From Streptomyces sp. TSRI0281 (GTDB lineage Bacteria; Actinomycetota; Actinomycetes; Streptomycetales; Streptomycetaceae), in NCBI RefSeq assembly GCF_001905125.1, contig NZ_LWLE01000036.1, forward strand, positions 237,341 to 301,340: a DNA stretch of 64,000 nucleotides, given 5' to 3'. The notes below the pieces were generated by a model, which saw only the letters and a list, made by a program, of their open reading frames with translations, was not told the origin of the DNA and did no database searches. Shown one piece after another: positions 36,088 through 45,652 of this stretch; the stretch's first letter is position 1, and each line of letters starts with the position of its first letter. Made by a program: the position numbers and the translations under genes.

Positions 36088-38055
36088 TCAGCGCCGGAAG
36101 CCGGAGGGGCCGCCGAAGATGCCGTTACCGCCGTCCTGTGCGGTGAAGAGCGTGACCTTGCTGTTCTTGTCCACCTGGGTGTTGGGCCCGGGGTTGCTCG
36201 TCACCACCTTGGCGTTGGGGTTGTCGGACGAGCCCGGGGCCAGCTCGACCATCAGCCCCATCCCCTCCAGCTGGGCCTTGACCTCCTGGAAGGTCTTCCC
36301 CGCGATGTCGCCGGGAATGGCGACCTTCTCGGGTACCGCCGGACCCTTGGAGACCTTCAGGACGATCTGGACGTCCTTCGCCGCCTTGCTGTCCCGCTCA
36401 GGGGTCTGCTCGATGACCTGGCCGGCCGGCTCGTTGGAGTCGACGTCGGTGCGGGAGATGCTGGTGAAGCCGAGGTTCCTGAGCTGGGACTCCGCGTCCG
36501 CGAAGGACCTGCCGACCACGCCGGGCACGTTCTGTGTCGCCTTCTTGGCGATCGTGATCGTGACCTCGGACTCCTTGGCGGCCTTCGAGCCGCCGTCGGG
36601 CTTCTGGTCGATGACGGTGTTCTCGGTCTTCTCGGACTCGACGGTCTTGACGGTGACCGTGAAGCCCTTGTCCTCCAGGGCCTGGCGGGCGCCGTCCTCC
36701 GACTTCTCCATGACGTCGGGGACCTCGACCTTCGGCGCCCCGGTGGAGACGACGACCGTGACGGTCCCCTTCTGCTCCACCTCGCCGCTCTCCGGTGTCT
36801 GGCTGCAGATCAGGCCCTTGTCCTGGGTCTCGCAGGGCTCCTTGGCGCCGATCTTGAGAACGACGTCGGCGCGGTCCGCGAGTGTCTGCGCCTCCTCGAC
36901 CGTGGAGCCGACCATGTTCGGCACGCTGACCTTGCCGTCGTCGGCGGTGGGGCCGAAGACGGAGCGGCCGATCAGGATCGCGCCGATGAGCACCAGGATG
37001 CCCGCGACGATCAGCAGGATCGTCGAGGTGTTGCTCTTCTTCTGACGGCGGCGGTCCGGGCGGTCGTCGTAGCCGTAGCCGTCGTCCGGGCCCACCGGCG
37101 GCAGCATGGACGTCTGGCCGCTGTTCGGGTCGGCCTGGCGCAGCGCGGTCGTCGGCTGGTCGTGGTCGTAACCGCCGTAGCCCACCCCGCCCATCGCCGC
37201 CGTGGCCGCGACCGGCTGGCCGTCGAGGCATGCCTCGATGTCGGCCCGCATCTCGTCGGCGGACTGGTAGCGGTAGTCGGGGTCCTTGGTGAGGGCCTTC
37301 AACACGATCGCGTCCATCTCGGGCGTGATCTCGGGGTCGAAGTTGCTCGGCGGCTGGGGCTCCTCCCGCACGTGCTGGTAGGCCACGGCGACGGGCGAGT
37401 CCCCGACGAACGGCGGCCGCACCGCGAGGAGTTCGTAGAGCAGGCAGCCGGTGGAGTAGAGGTCGGAGCGCGCGTCGACCTGCTCGCCCTTGGCCTGCTC
37501 GGGGGAGAGGTACTGGGCGGTGCCGATGACCGCCGAGGTCTGGGTCATCGTCATGCCGGAGTCACCCATGGCGCGGGCGATGCCGAAGTCCATGACCTTG
37601 ACCTGCCCCGTGCGCGTCAGCATGACGTTCGCCGGCTTGATGTCGCGGTGGACGATCTGGGCGCGGTGCGAGTACTCCAGCGCCTGGAGGATGCCGACCG
37701 TCATTTCGAGCGTGCGCTCGGGCAGCAGTCTGCGACCGGAGTGCAGCAGCTCCCTGAGCGTCGACCCGTCGACGTACTCCATCACGATGTACGGGATGGA
37801 GACCCCGTCGACGTAGTCCTCGCCGGTGTCGTAGACAGCGACGATCGCGGGGTGGTTGAGCGAGGCGGCCGACTGGGCCTCACGGCGGAACCGGGCCTGG
37901 AAGGACGGATCGCGGGCGAGATCGGCCCGGAGCGTCTTCACAGCTACGGTGCGGCCGAGCCGGGTGTCGTGCGCGAGGTAGACCTCGGCCATGCCACCAC
38001 GGCCGAGCACCGAGCCCAGCTCGTACCGGCCGCCGAGGCGACGCGGCTCTTCCAT
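36088..38055 (-). CDS. pknB: PASTA-domain Ser/Thr protein kinase PknB
   Basis: This membrane kinase senses peptidoglycan fragments and controls growth and division. It has 655 residues. The kinase domain spans 10-275 (GRGGMAEVYLA, VAVKTLRAD, HRDIKPANVML, MDFGIARA). A juxtamembrane linker follows, then a membrane helix at about 345-367 and four extracellular PASTA repeats (about 375-640), each with VPxVxGxxxxxA-type spacing. ATG at 38055 has GAGAGGG before it; the frame opens 28 codons earlier without homology. It is the last gene of the fhaA-fhaB-pstP-rodA-pbpA-pknB operon. Confidence 0.95.
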   Translation of the reverse strand: MEEPRRLGGRYELGSVLGRGGMAEVYLAHDTRLGRTVAVKTLRADLARDPSFQARFRREAQSAASLNHPAIVAVYDTGEDYVDGVSIPYIVMEYVDGSTLRELLHSGRRLLPERTLEMTVGILQALEYSHRAQIVHRDIKPANVMLTRTGQVKVMDFGIARAMGDSGMTMTQTSAVIGTAQYLSPEQAKGEQVDARSDLYSTGCLLYELLAVRPPFVGDSPVAVAYQHVREEPQPPSNFDPEITPEMDAIVLKALTKDPDYRYQSADEMRADIEACLDGQPVAATAAMGGVGYGGYDHDQPTTALRQADPNSGQTSMLPPVGPDDGYGYDDRPDRRRQKKSNTSTILLIVAGILVLIGAILIGRSVFGPTADDGKVSVPNMVGSTVEEAQTLADRADVVLKIGAKEPCETQDKGLICSQTPESGEVEQKGTVTVVVSTGAPKVEVPDVMEKSEDGARQALEDKGFTVTVKTVESEKTENTVIDQKPDGGSKAAKESEVTITIAKKATQNVPGVVGRSFADAESQLRNLGFTSISRTDVDSNEPAGQVIEQTPERDSKAAKDVQIVLKVSKGPAVPEKVAIPGDIAGKTFQEVKAQLEGMGLMVELAPGSSDNPNAKVVTSNPGPNTQVDKNSKVTLFTAQDGGNGIFGGPSGFRR

Positions 38056-38225
38056 AACTGTTCCAGCCCTCTCCGTCAGTCCCGACCGCACCCGTGTGTG
38101 GTCCGGCGGTGCGCTGTTCGCGCATACGCTACCGGGCACGCGCTACGTGATCGGCCCGCACCCGTCAGCTGATATCTGACCGGTATCCCGATGTCCGGTT
38201 ATGGCGGTCGCTGTGACGGGACTCA

Positions 38226-39680
38226 CTACTTGCTGTCGATGACCGCCTTCATCACATCTCGCGCGATCGGGGCGGCCAGACCGCCACCGGAGATGTCGTC
38301 CCGGTTGGCCTGACCGTCCTCGACCACGACGGCGACGGCGACCGGGGAGCCGTTGCCGGTCTTCGCGTAGGAGATGAACCAGGCGTACGGCTTCTCGCTG
38401 TTGTTCAGACCGTGCTGGGCGGTACCGGTCTTGCCTCCGACAGTGACGCCGTTGATCCGGGCGTTGGTTCCCGTGCCGTTCTTGACGACGGTCTCCATCA
38501 TCTGCTGGACCTTCTGGGCGTTCTCCCCCGAGAGCGGCTGGCTGAGCTGCTCCTTCTTGTGGGTGTAGATGACGTCCAGGTTGGGCGCCTGGCGCTCGGC
38601 GACCATGTACGGCTGCATGAGCTTGCCGTCGTTGGCGATGGCGGAAACCACCATGGCCATCTGGAGCGGGGTGGTGCGGTTGGACGCCTGGCCGATTCCC
38701 GCCATGGCGTTCTGCGGCCTGTTGTCCTTGGGGTAGACGCTCGCGTCGGCGCGGACCGGAGTGAAGACTTCCTTGTTGAAGCCGAACTTGTCCGTCTGCT
38801 CGATCATCTTGTCGTTGCCGAGGTCGTCGCTCATCTTGCCGAACACGGTGTTGCACGACAGCCGGAGCGCTTCCCGGAGCGAGACGTTCTCACACGGGAT
38901 GTTGTTCTCGTTCGTCAGCGGCTTGGTCGACTGCGGGAGCGTCCAGGGCAGCGGGGAGTTCGTCTTCTCGTCGATGCTGTCGTAGAGGCCGTTCTCCAGC
39001 GCCGCGGCGGCGGTGACGACCTTGAACGTCGAACCGGGCGGGTAGGTCTCGCGCAATGCCCGGTTGAGCATCGGCTTGTCCTTGTCCTTCAGGAGCTTCT
39101 GCCGGGCGTCCGAGTCCTTGAGCGAGTTGCCCGCGAAGACCGAGGGGTCGTACGAGGGGGTGCTCGCCAGGGCCAGGATGGCGCCGCTCTGCGGGTCCAG
39201 GGCGACGACGGCGCCCTTCTTGTTGTCGAGCCCCTTGAACGCCGCCTTCTGCGCGTCACTGTTCAGCGTGGTGACGATGTTGCCGCCGGTCTTCTTGTCG
39301 CTGGTGAACATCGACAGCGTCCGGTCGAAGAACAGCTGGTCGTCGTTGCCCGTGAGGATGCCGTCCTCAAGGTTCTCCAGCTGGGAGGAGTCGAAGGCCT
39401 GCGAGGAGTACCCGGTGACGGGAGCCCACAGGGGCCCGTCCTTCCAGACCCGCTTGAACTTGAAGTCGCTGTCGGTGGTTTCGACGGATCCGGTGACCGA
39501 CTTGCCGTCCACGATGATGTCGCCGCGCTCATGGGCGTACCGCTCTATCTGTACGCGGCGGTTGTACTTGTGGCCGTTCAGCTCGTCGGCGCGGACGTAC
39601 TGGAGCCAGTTGTCCCGGATCAGCAGGGCGAGGACGAGCAGCCCGCAGAAGATGGCGATCCGGCGCAGAGGCTTGTTCAC
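38226..39680 (-). CDS. pbpA: Penicillin-binding protein, class B transpeptidase (PbpA)
   Basis: This D,D-transpeptidase cross-links peptidoglycan and pairs with the coupled RodA-type glycosyltransferase. It has 484 residues. A membrane anchor (8-22) is followed by a dimerisation region and the transpeptidase domain (about 150-480), with SxxK in PPGSTFKVV, SxN in LRLSCNTVF and KTG in VGGKTGTAQHG. GTG at 39680 overlaps the rodA stop by 4 bp. The shape matches mycobacterial PbpA in the same operon. Confidence 0.95.
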   Translation of the reverse strand: MNKPLRRIAIFCGLLVLALLIRDNWLQYVRADELNGHKYNRRVQIERYAHERGDIIVDGKSVTGSVETTDSDFKFKRVWKDGPLWAPVTGYSSQAFDSSQLENLEDGILTGNDDQLFFDRTLSMFTSDKKTGGNIVTTLNSDAQKAAFKGLDNKKGAVVALDPQSGAILALASTPSYDPSVFAGNSLKDSDARQKLLKDKDKPMLNRALRETYPPGSTFKVVTAAAALENGLYDSIDEKTNSPLPWTLPQSTKPLTNENNIPCENVSLREALRLSCNTVFGKMSDDLGNDKMIEQTDKFGFNKEVFTPVRADASVYPKDNRPQNAMAGIGQASNRTTPLQMAMVVSAIANDGKLMQPYMVAERQAPNLDVIYTHKKEQLSQPLSGENAQKVQQMMETVVKNGTGTNARINGVTVGGKTGTAQHGLNNSEKPYAWFISYAKTGNGSPVAVAVVVEDGQANRDDISGGGLAAPIARDVMKAVIDSK

Positions 39681-41077
39681 GGTCGGACCACCTGGGTCAT
39701 CTCGGCGTCGGGTGAGGGGGCTGGGGCCGGTGCGGGACGGCGGGCGGTGTCGCTGATCCGGATCAGGATGCCGATCAGCGCCCAGTTGGCGATCACGGAC
39801 GACCCGCCTGCCGCGACGAACGGCATGGTCATACCTGTCAGCGGGATGAGGCCCATGACGCCGCCGGCGACGACGAAGACCTGGATGGCGAACGAGCCGG
39901 AGAGGCCGATCGCGAGGAGCTTGCCGAACGGGTCACGGGCGGCGAGCGCCGTACGGACACCGCGCTCGACGATCAGACCGTAGATGAGCAGGAACGCCAT
40001 CATCCCGGCCAGCCCGAGTTCCTCGCCGACGGTGGCGAGGATGAAGTCGGAGTTGGCGGCGAAACCGATCAGGTCGGAGTTGCCCTGGCCGAGGCCGGTG
40101 CCGAGGGTGCCGCCGGAGCCGAAGGCCATCAGGGACTTGGCCATCTGCTCGCTCGCGGCTTCCTTGCCCCAGCCCGCGAACGGGTCGAGCCAGGCGGTGA
40201 CGCGATCCTGGACATGCGGTTCGAACGAGGCGACGCCGACCGCGCCCGCCCCGGACATCAGCAGACCGAAGACGATCCAGCTGGTGCGCTCGGTGGCGAC
40301 GTACAGCATGACGACGAACATGCCGAAGAACAGCAGCGAGGAACCGAGGTCGGTCTCGAAGACCAGGATCAGGATCGAGAACGCCCAGACCATCAGGATC
40401 GGTCCGAGGTCACGGCCGCGCGGCAGGTACAGCCCCATGAAGCGGCGGCTGGCCAGCGCCAGCGCGTCGCGCTTCACCATCAGGTAGCCCGCGAAGAAGA
40501 CCGTAATGATGATCTTGGCGAACTCTCCGGGTTGGATCGTGCCGACGCCAGGGATCTTGATCCAGATCTTGGCGCCGTTCACCGCGGGGAAGAACATCGG
40601 CAGGATCAGCAGGAACAGGGCCACGACCATGGAGATGTACGTGTAGCGCTGAAGGATGCGGTGGTCCTTGAGGGCCACCAGCACCACCACGAGCAGTGCC
40701 ACGCCCACGGCCGAGAAGAGCAGCTGCTTCGAGGCCGCCGGGACGAAGGTGTCCAGCGCCTGGAAGCGCGGGGACTGGTCGAGGCGCCAGATGAGTGCAA
40801 GGCCCAGCCCGTTCAGCACGGTGGCCAGCGGCAGCAGCAGCGGGTCCGCGTACGGCGCGAACTTGCGCACCACGAGGTGGGCGACCGCGCCGAGCAGGGC
40901 GAGTCCGATTCCGTATCCGAGCATGCCGGAGGGCAGCTCGCCGTTGAGGGCGAGGCCCACGTTGGCATAGGCGAACACCGAGATGAAGACGGCGAAGACC
41001 ACCATCATCAGCTCGGTGTTGCGGCGGCTCGGTGCGTCGATCGCGCCGATGGTGGTCGTGTTGGTGACAACGCTCAT
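39677..41077 (-). CDS. rodA: SEDS glycosyltransferase RodA/FtsW family
   Basis: This polytopic peptidoglycan polymerase of 466 residues has about ten membrane helices. SEDS signatures are GAKIWIKIPGVGTIQPGEF (lipid II region, about residue 170), VFETDLGSSLLFFGMFVVML and the C-terminal GLIPLTGMTMPFVAAGGSS. It works with the class B PBP encoded by the overlapping next gene. The start is ATG at 41077. It lies between pstP and pbpA, so it is the growth-operon RodA rather than the dcw-cluster FtsW. Confidence 0.94.
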   Translation of the reverse strand: MSVVTNTTTIGAIDAPSRRNTELMMVVFAVFISVFAYANVGLALNGELPSGMLGYGIGLALLGAVAHLVVRKFAPYADPLLLPLATVLNGLGLALIWRLDQSPRFQALDTFVPAASKQLLFSAVGVALLVVVLVALKDHRILQRYTYISMVVALFLLILPMFFPAVNGAKIWIKIPGVGTIQPGEFAKIIITVFFAGYLMVKRDALALASRRFMGLYLPRGRDLGPILMVWAFSILILVFETDLGSSLLFFGMFVVMLYVATERTSWIVFGLLMSGAGAVGVASFEPHVQDRVTAWLDPFAGWGKEAASEQMAKSLMAFGSGGTLGTGLGQGNSDLIGFAANSDFILATVGEELGLAGMMAFLLIYGLIVERGVRTALAARDPFGKLLAIGLSGSFAIQVFVVAGGVMGLIPLTGMTMPFVAAGGSSVIANWALIGILIRISDTARRPAPAPAPSPDAEMTQVVRP

Positions 41078-41100
41078 GGTGCTGAAGGCCCCCTACGGCT

Positions 41101-42612
41101 TTACTGCTTACCGCACTGCGGGACCAGCTTCTTCTCTTCCTCCGAGAGGCTGGGGCCGGGAGTGGGAGTCGCTGCGGTCGGCTTGGTCGCGGTGCTGGCG
41201 GACGTGGAGGACGTGGCGGAAGTCCTGGTGGCGGGGGCACCGGCGGTGCCGCCCGCCTCGCCCTCGCCGGTGCGGGCATTGCTGTCCGCCTCGGCCGCGC
41301 GGCGCTGCGCGTCCTTCTTGCAGGCGGATGCCTGGGCGGCGAGTTCGCCGACCTTCTTGCGTGCGTCGGCGATGCTGCCCTCGGCGATGGTCGCCTCGAC
41401 CTGCTTGCGCTGGTAGGGCGGGAGGTACTTGAGCTCGATCTCGGGGTGGTCCTTCTCGATCTTCGAGAGCGAGACCCACGCGAGGTCCTGGCTGATGCCG
41501 CGGAACATCGCGACGTTCTCGTTCTTCGTGCCGACGTAGTACTGGGTCTGGGTCCAGCGGTATCCGCCGTACAGCCCCCCGCCGACGACGGCCAGCGCCA
41601 GGACGACGTACAGGGACCTCTTCAGCCACCTACGGCCACCGGGTTTGACGAAGTCGTCGTCGGCGTACGAGTCGAAGTCGTCGTCGGGCATTCCGCCGTA
41701 GCCGGCGTCCCCGCTGCCGGGGGGGCCGAAGCCGCCCGAGGGCGGCGGGACGGGGCGGCCGAGGCCGGCCGCGCGCCCGGCGGGGGTCTGCATGGCCCCG
41801 TCGTCGTTCAGCTGGGCGGCCTGGTTCTCGGCGACGGCTCCGACGATGACCGGGGTGTCGTTGAGCTGCGCGGCCAGGGTGTCGTTGCTGTCGACGTCCA
41901 GGACGTCGGCGACGATGCAGGTGATGTTGTCGGGTCCGCCGCCGCGCAGAGCGAGCTGGATGAGGTCCTGGATGGTCTCCTGCGGGCCCTGGTAGCTGGC
42001 GAGGGTCTCTTCCATCGTCTGGTGCGAGACGACGCCCGAGAGACCGTCGGAGCAGATCAAGTAGCGGTCGCCGGCCCTCACTTCACGGATGGAGAGATCG
42101 GGCTCGACGTGGTCGCCGCTGCCCAGCGCCCGCATCAGCAAGGAGCGCTGCGGGTGGGTGGTGGCCTCTTCCTCGGTGATCCGGCCCTCGTCGACGAGCC
42201 GCTGCACCCAGGTGTGGTCCTGGGTGATCTGCGTCAGTACCCCGTCGCGCAGCAGATAGGCGCGGGAGTCGCCGACGTGGACCAGGCCGAGGCGCTGCCC
42301 GGTCCAGAGCAGGGCGGTGAGCGTGGTGCCCATGCCCTCCAGCTGGGGGTCCTCCTCGACCATCATGCGCAGCTGGTCGTTGGCCCGCTGGACCGCCGTA
42401 CCGAGCGAGGTGAGGATGTCGGAGCCGGGTACGTCGTCATCGAGCTGGACGAGGGTGGAGATCACCTCGGAGCTGGCGACCTCACCGGCCGCCTGGCCGC
42501 CCATGCCGTCGGCGATGGCGAGAAGGCGGGGGCCGGCGTAGCCGGAGTCCTCGTTGCCTTCCCGGATCATGCCCTTGTGCGATCCGGCGGCGAAGCGCAG
42601 GGACAGACTCAT
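41101..42612 (-). CDS. pstP: PP2C Ser/Thr phosphatase PstP
   Basis: This Mn-dependent phosphatase reverses PknB phosphorylation. It has 503 residues. The cytoplasmic PP2C domain (1-240) has GNEDSGY, ADGMGGQAAG, CSDGLSGVV and GGPDNITCIVAD metal/active-site motifs. A disordered linker is followed by a membrane helix (about 305-325) and a 170-residue extracellular part ending KKLVPQCGKQ. ATG at 42612 (MSLSLRFAAGSHKG) has GCGAGG 6 bp upstream; the frame opens 18 codons earlier. It stands between rodA and fhaB. Confidence 0.94.
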   Translation of the reverse strand: MSLSLRFAAGSHKGMIREGNEDSGYAGPRLLAIADGMGGQAAGEVASSEVISTLVQLDDDVPGSDILTSLGTAVQRANDQLRMMVEEDPQLEGMGTTLTALLWTGQRLGLVHVGDSRAYLLRDGVLTQITQDHTWVQRLVDEGRITEEEATTHPQRSLLMRALGSGDHVEPDLSIREVRAGDRYLICSDGLSGVVSHQTMEETLASYQGPQETIQDLIQLALRGGGPDNITCIVADVLDVDSNDTLAAQLNDTPVIVGAVAENQAAQLNDDGAMQTPAGRAAGLGRPVPPPSGGFGPPGSGDAGYGGMPDDDFDSYADDDFVKPGGRRWLKRSLYVVLALAVVGGGLYGGYRWTQTQYYVGTKNENVAMFRGISQDLAWVSLSKIEKDHPEIELKYLPPYQRKQVEATIAEGSIADARKKVGELAAQASACKKDAQRRAAEADSNARTGEGEAGGTAGAPATRTSATSSTSASTATKPTAATPTPGPSLSEEEKKLVPQCGKQ

Positions 42613-42741
42613 GCGCACCTCGCCCGTCGGCTCGGGGTACAGCCGGTCTCGAGCCACACTGCCCACCCTCCGGTCGGGAGCCGGGCAGCGTCCGTCGTCA
42701 GGACCGCCGCGGCTCGCTCGCTCCGCTCGCTCATTGTCGTA

Positions 42742-43260
42742 CTACTTCCGCAGCTCGATGACGGTCTTGCCGATACGGATCGGCGCGCCCAGCGGAACAG
42801 GTGTCGGGGTGGTGAGTCGGGTCCGGTCGAGATACGTGCCGTTGGTGGACCCGAGATCCTCGACGATCCACTGGCCGTCACGGTCCGGGTAGATCCTGGC
42901 ATGCCTGCTGGACGCGTAGTCGTCATCCAGCACGATCGTCGAATCGTGCGCGCGGCCCAGGGTGATGGTCTGGCCCTGGAGCGCGACCGTGGTGCCCGTG
43001 AGGGTGCCCTCGGAGACGACGAGCTTGGTGGGTGCCCCGCGGCGCTGGCGCCCGGGTTGCTGGCGCTGCGGTGGCGGCGCCGTCTGTTGTTGTTGGCGTG
43101 CCTGTTGCGGGCGCGCGTCGGCGGCAGTGCGGCGTGAGCCGCGCTGCGTGACGCGCGTTCCGAACAGGTCGCTGCGGATGACCTGGACGGCCACGATCAC
43201 GAACAGCCACAGAACAGCCAGGAAACCTAGCCGCATGACCGTCAGGGTCAGCTCTGACAT
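42742..43260 (-). CDS. fhaB: FHA-domain membrane protein FhaB
   Basis: This protein reads phosphothreonine marks made by PknB. It has 172 residues: an N-terminal membrane helix (about 6-27), a Gln/Arg/Pro-rich linker (45-75) and a C-terminal FHA domain (78-170) with ITLGRAHDSTIVL, SSRHARI and DLGSTNGTYL phosphopeptide-binding loops. The start is ATG at 43260, 10 bp after the fhaA stop. It is the FhaB/FipA-partner position of the actinobacterial pkn operon. Confidence 0.93.
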   Translation of the reverse strand: MSELTLTVMRLGFLAVLWLFVIVAVQVIRSDLFGTRVTQRGSRRTAADARPQQARQQQQTAPPPQRQQPGRQRRGAPTKLVVSEGTLTGTTVALQGQTITLGRAHDSTIVLDDDYASSRHARIYPDRDGQWIVEDLGSTNGTYLDRTRLTTPTPVPLGAPIRIGKTVIELRK

Positions 43261-43270
43261 TGCCCCCGCT

Positions 43271-44146
43271 TCACCCTTCGGCTTGCCGGTAAACGATGGT
43301 GGTGCTACCCACGACGATCCGCGAGCCGTCGCGGAGCGTAGCGCGGGTTGTGTGCTGCCCGTCTACCACGATGCCGTTGGTAGACCCGAGATCCTGGATC
43401 GTCGAGGGCGTTCCGGTCCGGATCTCGCAGTGCCGACGCGATACGCCGGGATCGTCGATCCGCACGTCGGCGTCGGTGCTGCGTCCCATCACCAGCGTCG
43501 GACGGGAGATCTGATGGCGGGTGCCATTGATCTCGATCCAGCGCCGCACCTGGGCGTCCGGCAGGGGGCCGGGCGCGGTCGGCGGGCGCCGGTCGGTCGA
43601 GGTGCCCGGGGGCCGTCCGGTGCCGGGCGGCGGGGCCGCGGGCATCGGCGGAGCGGCGCTCGGGGGGTAGCCGTAGCCGCCGGTGCCCTGCGGGGCGGCG
43701 GGCCGCCCGGGTCGCTGCGGCTGGGCGGACGCGGGGCCGCCGTGCTGGCCCTGCGGGTCCTGCTGTGACGAACTCGACGCCAGGGTGCGGCTGCGTACCC
43801 GGTAGAGCCCGGTGTCGAGGTCGTCGGCCTTCTCCAGATGGACCTTGATCGGGCCCATGAAGGTGTAGCGCTGCTGCTTGGCGTAGTCGCGTACGAGGCC
43901 GGAGAGCTCGTCGCCGAGCTGGCCCGAGTACGGGCTGAGCCGCTCGTAGTCGGGCGGGCTGAGCTCGACGATGAAGTCGTTCGGGACGACCGTCCGCTCA
44001 CGGTTCCAGATCGTCGCGTTGTTGTCGCACTCACGCTGGAGGGCACCCGCGATCTCGACCGGCTGCACCTCGGACTTGAAGACTTTGGCGAAGGTGCCAT
44101 TGACCAGACCTTCGAGACGCTGCTCGAAACGCTTCATGACTCCCAT
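43271..44146 (-). CDS. fhaA: FHA-domain protein FhaA (DUF3662)
   Basis: This 291-residue cytoplasmic adaptor has an N-terminal DUF3662 domain (1-125, KRFEQRLEGLVNGTFAKVF) that binds pseudokinase or membrane partners. A Pro/Gly/Gln linker (130-195) and a C-terminal FHA domain follow, with LVMGRSTDADVRIDD, VSRRHCEI and DLGSTNGIVVDG. ATG at 44146 has a strong GGAGGAGG at ideal spacing; a second ATG is three codons in. It is the first gene of the fhaA-to-pknB operon. Confidence 0.94.
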   Translation of the reverse strand: MGVMKRFEQRLEGLVNGTFAKVFKSEVQPVEIAGALQRECDNNATIWNRERTVVPNDFIVELSPPDYERLSPYSGQLGDELSGLVRDYAKQQRYTFMGPIKVHLEKADDLDTGLYRVRSRTLASSSSQQDPQGQHGGPASAQPQRPGRPAAPQGTGGYGYPPSAAPPMPAAPPPGTGRPPGTSTDRRPPTAPGPLPDAQVRRWIEINGTRHQISRPTLVMGRSTDADVRIDDPGVSRRHCEIRTGTPSTIQDLGSTNGIVVDGQHTTRATLRDGSRIVVGSTTIVYRQAEG

Positions 44147-44374
44147 GGGGCACCTCCTCCGGTGTCGTCGTCCCTGTACTGCTTACTGATCGTATCCACG
44201 CGTCGGGAAATCGGCTGGTTCCCCTTGTCTGCCCAGTGGATGAGTGTCACCCCTCACACGGATCGTAGAGGTGGCTCCCTGACAGTGTCCCGCACACGGG
44301 GTGCTCTCTGAAGGAGTGGGTGCGCCCGCTCCGCGTTCCCGCTTCCCCACCTGGGATCGGCGAAACAACGGATG

Positions 44375-44403
44375 TGAATCCACCCTGTCCAGCGTGCTAA
44401 TCT
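44375..44403 (+). promoter_or_regulatory. Probable promoter of tRNA-Leu
   Basis: TGAATC, a 17-bp spacer and TAATCT (44398-44403) lie 58 bp upstream of the tRNA. The -10 context matches the tRNA-Ile promoter. The rest of 44147-44461 is the fhaA leader and shows no gene. Confidence 0.45.
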
Positions 44404-44461
44404 TCCGGATGTCGCCAGGAGCTCGCACCACACGGTGGGAGAGCCCGGAAACACCACTCAT

Positions 44462-44544
44462 GCGCGAGTGGCGGAACGGCAGACGCGCTGGCTTCAGGTG
44501 CCAGTGTCCTTAGGGACGTGGGGGTTCAAATCCCCCCTCGCGCA
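44462..44544 (+). tRNA. tRNA-Leu (CAG anticodon)
   Basis: This is an 83-nt type II tRNA. The acceptor is GCGCGAG/CTCGCGC with discriminator A, the anticodon CAG is at 44495-44497, the variable arm is TGTCCTTAGGGACGT, and the T-arm is GGGGGTTCAAATCCCCC. CCA is not encoded. Confidence 0.97.
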
Positions 44545-44551
44545 CAAAGAG

Positions 44552-44589
44552 AGCCCCCGCTTCGGAGAGATCCGGAGCGGGGGCTTCTT
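44552..44589 (+). terminator. Terminator after tRNA-Leu
   Basis: The stem AGCCCCCGCTTCGGA/TCCGGAGCGGGGGCT (one wobble) is followed by TCTTC. Confidence 0.85.
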
Positions 44590-44724
44590 CGTTGTACGGC
44601 TGTGATCTTGCCGCCGCCCTGACGAAAGTCGGGGTGGTGCCCTGCCGGAAGAGGGGGTGACCGGTTCCTTCGGTGGGATGTGTCCGCATCCGGCCGGACC
44701 TTACGTTCCGAATGACCGGAGAAC

Positions 44725-45477
44725 GTGGGAATCGGCGTGCGGAGAACGACACCCCTTATGTACATCGACACAGCGCACAGCATCACGGCGCACAGCGCTA
44801 CAGGGCCCGGCGGTACGGCGCTCGGCGTCACCGGGTTCAGCGGTACGGCCTATCCGGAAGCGGCCGGTCCGCCGCAGAAGGCGGGACCCGACTACGGAGT
44901 CGGGGTGTACCGCGGGATCACGGAGTGGGCGGCAGGGACTCCCGAGTGGCTGCAGAAGCTGGGGGAGGTCGTCACCGAGGGCGGGATACTCGTCCTCGTC
45001 GCCCTCTTCGTCCTCCAGTGGTGGAGGGCCCGCAGGGGCGACGACCGGACCCTGGCACTGGCCCTGCTCGGTCCGGTGGCGGTGGCGGTGGTCTACGCGC
45101 TGAGCGAGATCATCAAGGTCTGGCTGCACGAGGAGCGCCCCTGCCGGGACATTCCGGGTGTCACGGCGATCGCGGAGTGCCCGGAGCCGGGTGACTGGTC
45201 GTTCCCCAGCAACCATTCCGTCATCGCGGCCGCGTCGGCGATGGCCCTGGTCGTCTCCTGGCGCGTCATCGGACTGCTGGTGGTGTCTCTGGCGGTGCTG
45301 GTCGCGCTGTCCCGCGTGTACGTCGGCGTCCACTACCTGCACGACGTGGCGGCCGGCTTCCTGCTCGGTGCGGTGTTCGCGCCGCTGCTGATGGTGGTCC
45401 TGGCGGTGCCCGGAACCCGGGCGGTGAGCAGGTTCCGCAGGGCCCGCGGACGGCGGGGCACGGGGATCGCGGCGTGA
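44725..45477 (+). CDS. PAP2-type phosphatase, membrane
   Basis: This 250-residue polytopic enzyme is probably an undecaprenyl-pyrophosphate or lipid phosphatase. The three PAP2 signatures are present: KVWLHEERP, WSFPSNHSVIAAAS and SRVYVGVHYLHDVAAG. About five membrane helices run from residue 85 to 230. The first 75 residues are low-complexity Thr/Ala/Gly. The start is uncertain: GTG at 44725 is given, while ATG at 44758 (MYIDTAHS) is equally possible. A hairpin lies just after the stop. Confidence 0.85.
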   Translation: MGIGVRRTTPLMYIDTAHSITAHSATGPGGTALGVTGFSGTAYPEAAGPPQKAGPDYGVGVYRGITEWAAGTPEWLQKLGEVVTEGGILVLVALFVLQWWRARRGDDRTLALALLGPVAVAVVYALSEIIKVWLHEERPCRDIPGVTAIAECPEPGDWSFPSNHSVIAAASAMALVVSWRVIGLLVVSLAVLVALSRVYVGVHYLHDVAAGFLLGAVFAPLLMVVLAVPGTRAVSRFRRARGRRGTGIAA

Positions 45478-45489
45478 GCCGAAGGACGG

Positions 45490-45513
45490 CCGCCGCCGGG
45501 GCTCCGGCGGCGG
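45490..45513 (+). terminator. Terminator hairpin after the PAP2 gene
   Basis: The perfect inverted repeat CCGCCGCCGG/CCGGCGGCGG has a GGCT loop. The following 45514-45652 is G-rich low-complexity sequence with repeated GGGGCTGCGGCGGCGGTG-like runs and no gene. Confidence 0.65.
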
Positions 45514-45652
45514 AGTGCCTGGGCGCCGGGGCTGCGGCGGCGGTGCCTGGGCGGTGAGGTGCCGGTGTCAGGGTTCCGGGGTGGCGGTGTGTCAGGGCTC
45601 TGGGGCGGCGGGGGCGCCGGTGTGTGAGGGGCTCCGGGGTGGCGCGGGGCGT

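Noticed and set aside
36049..38172. 707-codon open frame on the plus strand
   Set aside because: It is antisense to pknB, whose kinase and PASTA motifs are unmistakable.
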